Assembly (NCBI GenBank): GCA_017303805.1
Contig: JAFLBQ010000004.1
Coordinates: 310,001-374,000, forward strand
Length of the DNA stretch: 64,000 nucleotides
Direction: 5' to 3'
From: Cytophagales bacterium
GTDB lineage: Bacteria > Bacteroidota > Bacteroidia > Cytophagales > Cyclobacteriaceae
Part shown: positions 1 to 7,000 of the stretch, in pieces
Numbering within the stretch: the first letter of the stretch is position 1
Layout: every line of letters begins with the position of its first letter
The notes under the pieces: model-generated
What the model saw: the letters and a program-made list of their open reading frames with translations, nothing else
Told to the model about the DNA's origin: nothing
Database searches by the model: none
Translations under genes and position numbers: made by a program

Positions 1-324
1 CCCACTGCTGATTTTTCCAGCGTTAAAATTTTGTCGTATTGCACGGGCAAGTGCGCGAACATCCACACCGGGATGCGAATAAAAACGTTTGTCTTCAAAA
101 AGCACCAAAGCAGTTTTGTAATTCTCGGGTATAACATTTCCTTCCGGAAAACGCCACTGACCATCGGGGGCAATGGTAGCCCCAAGCAGTTTTTGGTTGC
201 GGTCTTCTAATACTGTAGAATAGGAGTTAACGAAAAGCAATGTGGGCAATGAAAAATAGTAACCCACCAGAAGTAAAATCAGTGCCGGGCCTGCATACCA
301 GTATTTGCGAGCGAGCCTCCGCAT
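1..324 (-). CDS. pbpC: Penicillin-binding protein 1C, N-terminal part (runs off the left edge)
   Basis: The first 108 codons of a class A penicillin-binding protein are visible; the rest lies outside the window. A short basic N-terminus is followed by one membrane anchor (about residues 10-28), then a stretch typical of PBP1C glycosyltransferase starts: ATIAPDGQWRFP, the catalytic-loop-like FEDKRFYSHPGVD and RALARAIRQN. The family polymerises and cross-links peptidoglycan in the periplasm. The ATG lies 6 bases after the stop of the preceding gene, so they are probably co-transcribed. PBP1C is often linked to an alpha-2-macroglobulin gene, and one lies upstream here at 4071-9617. Confidence 0.85.
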   Translation of the reverse strand, partial: MRRLARKYWYAGPALILLLVGYYFSLPTLLFVNSYSTVLEDRNQKLLGATIAPDGQWRFPEGNVIPENYKTALVLFEDKRFYSHPGVDVRALARAIRQNFNAGKISSG

Positions 325-330
325 GGCCAC

Positions 331-945
331 TTACTTCGAATTTATGTTCTTTAAAAACCAGCCTTCCTCAGAAGTAGCAGGTATTTCATTTCGTACCATG
401 CGCTCCACTTTTTCGCGGGCCTGTTGCATCGAACGGGTAACGATGGGATGTTCAATGGCTTCGTCTTCCTTCATCCCTAACTTATCTAAAATTCCAATCA
501 GGCGTTCCCCACTGAACATCTTAAAAGCAGGTTCGTCCAGCGAAGAGTAAAATACCAGCGAAGCCGAAGGAACAATCTTCTTTATTTTTTGAAGGTACTC
601 ATTCTCTTTTTTGGGAAGCGGGTAATGCCCGAATAAAAAAATGGCTACCGTTTGATTTGCCAACGCTAAAGGGAATTCATTTGTAGCTGAAGCATACAAC
701 ACTACACCTTCTTGTGGCTGCATGCTGTAATCGCGCAGAGCCATTGCCGGCACGCCTTTACCCGCAAGGAATTTTGTGATCTGTTGCAACTCGTCTTCAA
801 AAAAACAGATTACTACCGGAACCTGCTTCCTGGTAATGGCTACCAAGGCATCGGTAATCATGCCTTGCAATGCGTATTCAGTCGTTCGCCAAACCCGGTC
901 GGTGTAAACCGGTTTTGAAGATTTGAATAAAGAAAATAGACCCAT
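331..945 (-). CDS. SecA-derived orphan protein (second motor domain plus start of the helical domain)
   Basis: A 204-residue protein with no Walker A or DEAD motif. From about residue 125 it reads like the end of SecA's second nucleotide-binding domain and the helical segment after it: SASLVFYSSLDEPAFKMF, GERLIGILDKLGM, EAIEHPIVTRSMQQAREKVE. The N-terminal part (residues 13-75) also resembles SecA NBD2, with a TDRVW start, an ITRKQVPVVICFFE strand and an ELQQITKFLAGKG helix. The SecA arginine-finger segment RGRxGRQGD is replaced by unrelated sequence, so it cannot be a working ATPase alone. It lies between a DUF4143 ATPase and pbpC. The SecA relationship is my reading of motif similarity; the function is unknown. 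Confidence 0.7.
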   Translation of the reverse strand: MGLFSLFKSSKPVYTDRVWRTTEYALQGMITDALVAITRKQVPVVICFFEDELQQITKFLAGKGVPAMALRDYSMQPQEGVVLYASATNEFPLALANQTVAIFLFGHYPLPKKENEYLQKIKKIVPSASLVFYSSLDEPAFKMFSGERLIGILDKLGMKEDEAIEHPIVTRSMQQAREKVERMVRNEIPATSEEGWFLKNINSK

Positions 946-951
946 AAGATT

Positions 952-2148
952 TTAATAAAGAAACCCAAACAACCAGAGTGGAATCTTATTTAAAGACCCT
1001 ATTTCTAAATCATCAGAAACCACATAAGAGAATTTATTCTTTTCAAGTTGACTAAATTTTTTATCCTTCCCGCCCACTTCAAAAAAGTATTTTTCATCTA
1101 CATAAAAATCGGTTTTGGGTGGAAGCGACACATGATGGCCTGCATTTCGTATCTGATTTAAAAAGAATGATTCCCTCAGCGTTCCCGCATTTGCCTTCTC
1201 CGGTGAAAGCACAATATGCAGGTTAGTATTTTCTAAGAATATCTTATCAGGTTTCTGCAAGGTACTAGTGCTCTTACCCGCTGCTGTAAGTGAGTTAACC
1301 AACCTGGCCTTTTCAAGATAATATAGGTATTGAACCAATGTGTTGCGATGAACTCCTATTTTTTCGCTTAGCTTGGTTACATTAGGTTTAAAAGGAACAT
1401 TGGTGGCCAACACGTAAAGTAATTGATAAACTTTTCTGCTATTGGTCTGATCAAACCCTTCAATAAATCGTAGGTCGTTTTCTATTATCAGTTTAACCAC
1501 CTGCTCTAACCTGATAGCATAGGTATTAAGGTTCTCCGCAAAAAAAGGGTAATATCCATTCTTCCAATATTCTGGAAGAAATTTTAAGGGCTTAAACTGA
1601 GAGGTTAGTTCAGCCGCAATTTCATAATGATTCTTAATCAACTCCGGCAACCGGATGACTGGAGTTTTACTTATCTCCAAAAATTGTAAATACTCACGAA
1701 AAGATAAACCCGGAAGCTCATATTGCACTGCTCTTCTACTAAGGTCGGCATGCTGGCGAAGCATGTCCATAATGGAAGAACCCGTAAATACTATGCGCAG
1801 TTCTTTATGAAAATCGTAGATATTTTTAATTTCCTGAGCCCATCCCGGATATTTGTGCACCTCATCAATAAACAGTGCTTTGCCACCCTGCTGCTGAAAT
1901 TCTTTTGCAAAATCAACCAGTCGATTTTCTGTAAAATAAATATCATCTAACGTGATGTAAGCTGCTTCTTGCTTTAAACCATACAAGCTTTTTTGCCTTT
2001 GTAGTAAAAGGGTTGTCTTTCCTGTACCGCGAGCACCCAAAATACCAATCAAACGATCATCCCAGTCTATCCTCTCCATTAGAGATCGAATAAACCTTAG
2101 ATCTTGGTTTTTCACCAAAATGGTTGATTTTTCAAGTATTTTTTCCAA
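952..2148 (-). CDS. AAA ATPase with C-terminal DUF4143 domain
   Basis: A 398-residue ATP-binding protein of the AAA_14/DUF4143 type. Walker A (GARGTGKT) is at residues 38-45 and Walker B (ALFIDE, then VHKYPGW) at 91-96. A sensor-like FTGSS follows at about 136, then a winged-helix-like segment near 255-290 and a C-terminal nuclease-like DUF4143 region with an EVGGKDK motif near the end. These proteins are common and mobile in Bacteroidota and archaea; their cellular role is not settled. The gene looks more AT-rich than its neighbours and separates envelope genes, which suggests a later insertion (inference). Confidence 0.85.
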   Translation of the reverse strand: MEKILEKSTILVKNQDLRFIRSLMERIDWDDRLIGILGARGTGKTTLLLQRQKSLYGLKQEAAYITLDDIYFTENRLVDFAKEFQQQGGKALFIDEVHKYPGWAQEIKNIYDFHKELRIVFTGSSIMDMLRQHADLSRRAVQYELPGLSFREYLQFLEISKTPVIRLPELIKNHYEIAAELTSQFKPLKFLPEYWKNGYYPFFAENLNTYAIRLEQVVKLIIENDLRFIEGFDQTNSRKVYQLLYVLATNVPFKPNVTKLSEKIGVHRNTLVQYLYYLEKARLVNSLTAAGKSTSTLQKPDKIFLENTNLHIVLSPEKANAGTLRESFFLNQIRNAGHHVSLPPKTDFYVDEKYFFEVGGKDKKFSQLEKNKFSYVVSDDLEIGSLNKIPLWLFGFLY

Positions 2149-2202
2149 AATGCTGTTTTAATGCAGCAAATGTACTGAAAAATGCACTTCTAAAACAGCA
2201 AT

Positions 2203-2550
2203 TTATAAGAAGTTCGTCTTGTACTCCGTTTCATCAAAACCTAGCAGAATAACTTTTCCATTATCTTCAATCAACGGACGTTTAATTACACTATTCTTTT
2301 CGAGCATCAACGCAACCGCAGCCTTTTCGGTGGTGACTTTCTTTTGCTCTGCTTCGTGCAACTGCCGCCACGTAGTGCCACGTTTGTTTACCAGGCTTTC
2401 CCAACCTACTTGTTTACTCCAATCAGCAAGTTTGGAAGCGGTTACGCCCGACTTTTTATAATCGTGAAATTCAAAATCTACCTTATTTTCTTTTAGCCAA
2501 TCCAACGCGTTCTTAACAGTGTTGCAGTTTTTGATTCCGTAAACAATCAT
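2203..2550 (-). CDS. ArsC/Spx-family protein, YffB-like
   Basis: A 115-residue thioredoxin-fold protein of the ArsC/Spx/YffB family. The N-terminal strand-loop carries GIKNCNTVKNA with a single cysteine at residue 9, as in YffB, instead of the Spx CxxC. The family segments RGTTWRQL and SVIKRPLIE follow. YffB-like proteins are usually annotated as glutathione-dependent or putative arsenate reductases, but many lack that activity. No arsenic-resistance genes lie nearby, so a redox role is as likely as arsenate reduction. Confidence 0.85.
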   Translation of the reverse strand: MIVYGIKNCNTVKNALDWLKENKVDFEFHDYKKSGVTASKLADWSKQVGWESLVNKRGTTWRQLHEAEQKKVTTEKAAVALMLEKNSVIKRPLIEDNGKVILLGFDETEYKTNFL

Positions 2551-2576
2551 GGTTAAAATCTTTTTGATGAGTAAAA

Positions 2577-3338
2577 CTACTGCTTAATTGAAAAAAGTTG
2601 TTCCGTATAATCGAGTAATTCGGCACCACCCGTTTCTCCGTGGCCGGGAATTACAACCTTTAGCTGTGGAAATTTCGTTTTTAAGTTAACCATGGTGGCC
2701 GACCAGGCTAAGGTGTCGGCATCGCCTAAATATCCTTTGCTGGCCCCAACTTCTTTCAGGAGGCAACCACCAAACAGCGTTTCTTCATCAGGAAAATAAG
2801 CGACTACATTATCGCGCGTGTGACCAGTACCAACAAAAGAAATTATTACTTCTCTTTTACCTACCTTCAATTCTAACTGGTTATCAAAACCATGTTGTGG
2901 AGCAACACCCTCCGCTTTTTCATTTATTAACCGAATGGTGAGGCTATTGGCGTAGGAAGGAATTCCTTGAATATGAAACTCATTCAATCCGCCCACACAA
3001 TCTGCATGAAAATGCGTGGCGATTACTCCTACTACTTTTGAGTTTTGTTTCGTGAAATAGTCAATCAATTCCGCGGAACCTTTGTCATCGGTAGGAGTAT
3101 CAAAAACAAGAGCTTCGTTTCCATTGGTTACTACCATGCCATTGCACTCCACACGACCGAAACTTTCGGTATTGAGAAAAGTGATGTGTTGATAAACCTG
3201 ATCGGATAGTTTTCTTATCAGTAGTGCCTCGGTTTCGTAAACAATGTTATCGGCTTTGTTTGTGTCCATTGTGGAATTATCCTTTGGACTACAACCGAAT
3301 ACCACAACCAACAAACTCACAATCAATACTTGTCTCAT
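2577..3338 (-). CDS. Subclass B1 metallo-beta-lactamase, predicted lipoprotein
   Basis: A 253-residue zinc beta-lactamase resembling CcrA/BlaB. All six zinc ligands of subclass B1 are present: H109, H111 and D113 in THFHADCVGG, H173 in GTGHTRDN, C192 in FGGCLLK, and H233 in IPGHGETGG. The N-terminus is a lipoprotein signal with lipobox VFGC (Cys16), which predicts membrane anchoring as in NDM enzymes. Hydrolysis of beta-lactams including carbapenems is known for the family but not shown here. The start overlaps the end of the nitrilase-family gene by 4 bases, so they are co-transcribed. Peptidoglycan genes surround it. Confidence 0.92.
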   Translation of the reverse strand: MRQVLIVSLLVVVFGCSPKDNSTMDTNKADNIVYETEALLIRKLSDQVYQHITFLNTESFGRVECNGMVVTNGNEALVFDTPTDDKGSAELIDYFTKQNSKVVGVIATHFHADCVGGLNEFHIQGIPSYANSLTIRLINEKAEGVAPQHGFDNQLELKVGKREVIISFVGTGHTRDNVVAYFPDEETLFGGCLLKEVGASKGYLGDADTLAWSATMVNLKTKFPQLKVVIPGHGETGGAELLDYTEQLFSIKQ

Positions 3339-4051
3339 TCTATAATGGTTTCAGAATTAGTATCAAAAATTAAAATCCCCTCGTGCACATCATCCAATTT
3401 TGCCAACAACTCGCCTTGCTTATTCCATACAGCCGAGCCACCGGCACACACACCATTATCCGCTGCACCAACTGCATTTACAAATAATGTGGGTAATCCG
3501 GTTTTTGCAATTTCGGCTAACCGCGTATAAGAGGGTGCTATGCCTTTACTAAACTTAGCCACGCTGGCTACATACACATCGGGCTTCATCTGCAACAACT
3601 TCTCAAAATGTTCAGCTACCGAAAGCTCATAGCACACTGCCAGCCCCACACGACAATTACCTGCCACAACCGGTGGCAGATTTAAGCCTGGTACAAACCA
3701 CGGTTCTTCATCGGCATGCAAATACTGCTTGGCATAAACTTTTAGTTGTTGTTGCGGTTGAAAAATCAACATTCCAATCTGCACGCCCGCTTCACGCTTA
3801 ACAGGCACTCCTGCTGCAATTGTAACCTGATGTGCATCGCTAAGGTTTTGCAATACCAACAACCGATCTTCTGTTAGAGTTACAGCCAACGTACTCGCCA
3901 ATGCGGGCTCATACCCTGTTAGCGACAACTCAGAAAAGATGATTGCCTCCGCACCCCGGGCAACCGCTTTCACCACAACCTGCACATGATGCACCAGGTT
4001 GGCCTCCAAGTTGCCAGGCACAGGCTGGGTTTGGGCAAGGGCTATTTTCAT
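3335..4051 (-). CDS. Carbon-nitrogen hydrolase (nitrilase superfamily)
   Basis: A 238-residue nitrilase-fold amidohydrolase. The catalytic triad is visible as E41 (FSELSLTGY), K108 (VYAKQYL) and C140 (LAVCYE). Enzymes of this superfamily cleave non-peptide C-N bonds in amides, nitriles or carbamoyl compounds; the substrate cannot be read from the sequence. There is no signal peptide, so it is cytoplasmic. It follows the alpha-2-macroglobulin gene by about 20 bases and overlaps the beta-lactamase start by 4 bases. Confidence 0.88.
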   Translation of the reverse strand: MKIALAQTQPVPGNLEANLVHHVQVVVKAVARGAEAIIFSELSLTGYEPALASTLAVTLTEDRLLVLQNLSDAHQVTIAAGVPVKREAGVQIGMLIFQPQQQLKVYAKQYLHADEEPWFVPGLNLPPVVAGNCRVGLAVCYELSVAEHFEKLLQMKPDVYVASVAKFSKGIAPSYTRLAEIAKTGLPTLFVNAVGAADNGVCAGGSAVWNKQGELLAKLDDVHEGILIFDTNSETIIE

Positions 4052-4070
4052 TCAATAGTTACTCACCTCC

Positions 4071-7000
4071 CTATTGTACCACACGCTTCACTACCTCCAC
4101 TACCCTTCCTTTCTTTCGAGCATAGATACCATTATCGTACATTGCCTCGCAACTTACAGCCGGTAAGTAATAAGAGCCAGCATAACTTGCAGTGAGCATT
4201 ACTTTAAAGGTTTTGGTCTGCCTGGCGCTCAAGTCAAAGTAAGTATAAACGCGGTCATCGCGAATATCCTGGTAGGTGGGTACATCGCCAGTAATCTTGG
4301 CAGCATCATCGCCCGTTAACCGTAGGTTATTAATCTCCCAGCCCGAAGGAAAAATCTGGTTGAGTGCAAGATTTTTATACAACCCGCGCAAGCCGGGATT
4401 ATACACAGTTACGGTAGCCACAAACTCGGTTCCTTGTTCCAGCAGAGCCGGATCCAGCACGCTTCCATCAGCTTTTGCATAGGTTACTGTAAGCGTTAAA
4501 TTTTTCTCGCTGTCTTCTTCGGTACCTCGTGCAGGCACGCCTTCCTGAATTACCCGAACAAACAGCGCTCCCTTGCTCGCACTTACTACTTTTAATTGTG
4601 CTGGTTTTGCTTCTGCGGGTAAGCTAACCGAGGCCACCGGCAATTCGGTTCCGGTAGTAACTTCTTTTCCGTTGTAGGTATAAGAAAATTTCAAGTCGCC
4701 TTTTTCGCCACCAGCAAAAGCGCCTACGGCCTTTAAACTCCAGGCCAATGTTTGGGTGTTCATCCAATAATTTGAATTGCTTAGCGCTGCCGATAATTCT
4801 TTTACAATTTCAAACGCACGGGTGCGATCATTCAATAATAAAAGTGTTTCAAGAATAATAGCCTTGTCGCGCAGATCAGAGCCGTAAGAATAGGCCTGTT
4901 CCTGATAAGGCTTAACTTGTACCGGTAAATTCTCAATCAGTTTTTTGGCTGCCTCGGGTTGGCCGGCCTTAACATAAGCCGCAGCCAACATCCATGCGGT
5001 GGTAGTGGGCAGGTTGCCCTGCTCGCGCAAGCGGTTCATCGCGCCCAGCTCGGCATCGCCCGCAAGGGCCAGCGTGTACAACCGGTAGGCTTGTATTAAT
5101 TCGCTGCTACTATATTCCTGTGCCTTGCGCCAGTTTTGGGCTTTGCTCTTCTGGTGTTTCTTCCAACGCCTGATGAGATCGTTGGGTACATAGTAACCCT
5201 TTGCTTCGGCTTCTATCAGAAAATGACCTGCATAGGTTGTACCCCAACTATCAGAGCTTTCTGCACCCGGCCAGTAACCAAATCCGCCATCGGCATTCAC
5301 AAACGTCTTCAACCGCTCTACTCCTGCTGTAACATTGCGTTGAATGGCTGTCTTCTCGGCCTCGGTTAGCGCTTTTACTTTATCGAGATAAAGTTGTGGG
5401 AAAACTGCCGAGGTAGTTTGCTCGATACAGCCGTAAGGATATTGCAACAGGTAACGCATGCGTTGGCCCAGGTTAACCGGTGGCAAGCTGGAGATTTCGA
5501 GTGTTGCCGAGTTGGTGCCGGCTACTCCAAAAGGTGTGATGGTAGCATCCCACGTTTTGCCGGCATTCAGCACTACATCCTGCACTTGTGTGATGGCCGG
5601 ATTCGGATTTCGGATTTCAATCTCAATCTCATCAGTGGCCGAGTACGAACCGGAAGTGGCCACCACGGTTATTTTTGCGATGCCGGTTTCACTCTTTACA
5701 TTTAAATTGAAATCGAACGTGAGGTCATTCTGGTTAGCCATCGACACCGTGCGTGTGGTTTCGGTTACGCTTACGGGCCCGCTCACTTTTACTTCTACTT
5801 TTACATTGGTTATTGCAGCCTCACTTTTAAACAATGTTATCGGCAACTTCACTTGCTCTTCCGGGCCCAGCACACGTGGCAAGGTTGCCAGCACCATTAA
5901 AGGTTTGCGCACCGGAGTAGCTTTTTCGGTAGAGCCATAAGCACCTTCGTAGCCCGCTACCACCATGGTTTTAACCGACCCAATATAGTTGGGCATAATA
6001 AACCGGTGTTCATAGCTGCCGCCACTCAGGGTTATCGGGCCAAAATATTTTACCACGGGTTTAAAGCGGTTGGCTTTGGCATCGTCTTCTTTTGCTGCTA
6101 ATTCACCATCGCCACCTAATGCCAGCAACCGTTCTATTTTACCACCCAGTGCACCCATTACCTGATCGTACAAATCCCACGTTTTTACACCCAAGGCTTC
6201 ACGCGCATAAAATTTACTCCACGCATCGGGGGTTTTAAAGCGTGTTAAATCCAATAACCCTTCATCCACCAGCGCCAGCGTGTACGTCATTTTGCGTTTC
6301 GATTTTTCACTTACTTTAATCACTACTTCTTTTCCTGGCTCCAATACATCGGGCATGGCAATGAGGGGCTCCAGGTGCGTACCGGGGTCTTCCACCTGAA
6401 TAGGAATTACTCCGTACATGCGAATGGGTAAATCATTTGCGGTTTGCGCATGCGGTTGCAGCAGGGTAACATGCACAAACACATTGGGGGTCATTTCCTT
6501 CGTAATGGCCAGCGTAAATTGATTGTCGCCCTTTTGTGTTTCGAGCCAGTAGGTTTGCAATACCTTGCTTCCATTTTCGATGCTGATGAGCGCCCGACCT
6601 TTATCGCCACCCGGAATAACCAGCATGGCTTTTTCGCCTACGTTATAATTGGTTTTGTCGGAAGAGAAAGAGAGCATGGTGGCGCCTTCACCTTCGTTGC
6701 GCGCGCGGCCAGCCCAGCCCGGCCAATCGATGTACACTACTTTGCCGGTAGTATGTCCGCTTTGCGGATCGTAAGCTTTAACAAAGAAGCGGCCCCACTC
6801 GGGATACTTCACTTCAAAATTCCACGAGCCCTTACCATTCGCAGTGCTTACACGCCCGGTAGCAATGGGTTGCGAATAATTGCCCGACATAAAATTTACC
6901 GATCCTTCGGAGTTATCCCACCACCAGCGCCAATTTAATTTGTACAAAGAAAGTTCGATGGATCGCGACAGCGGTTTGCCGTTGGCATCTACCGTAACAA

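Noticed and set aside
2203-2550. True arsenate reductase of an ars operon
   Set aside because: It has one cysteine in YffB style and no arsenic-resistance neighbours.
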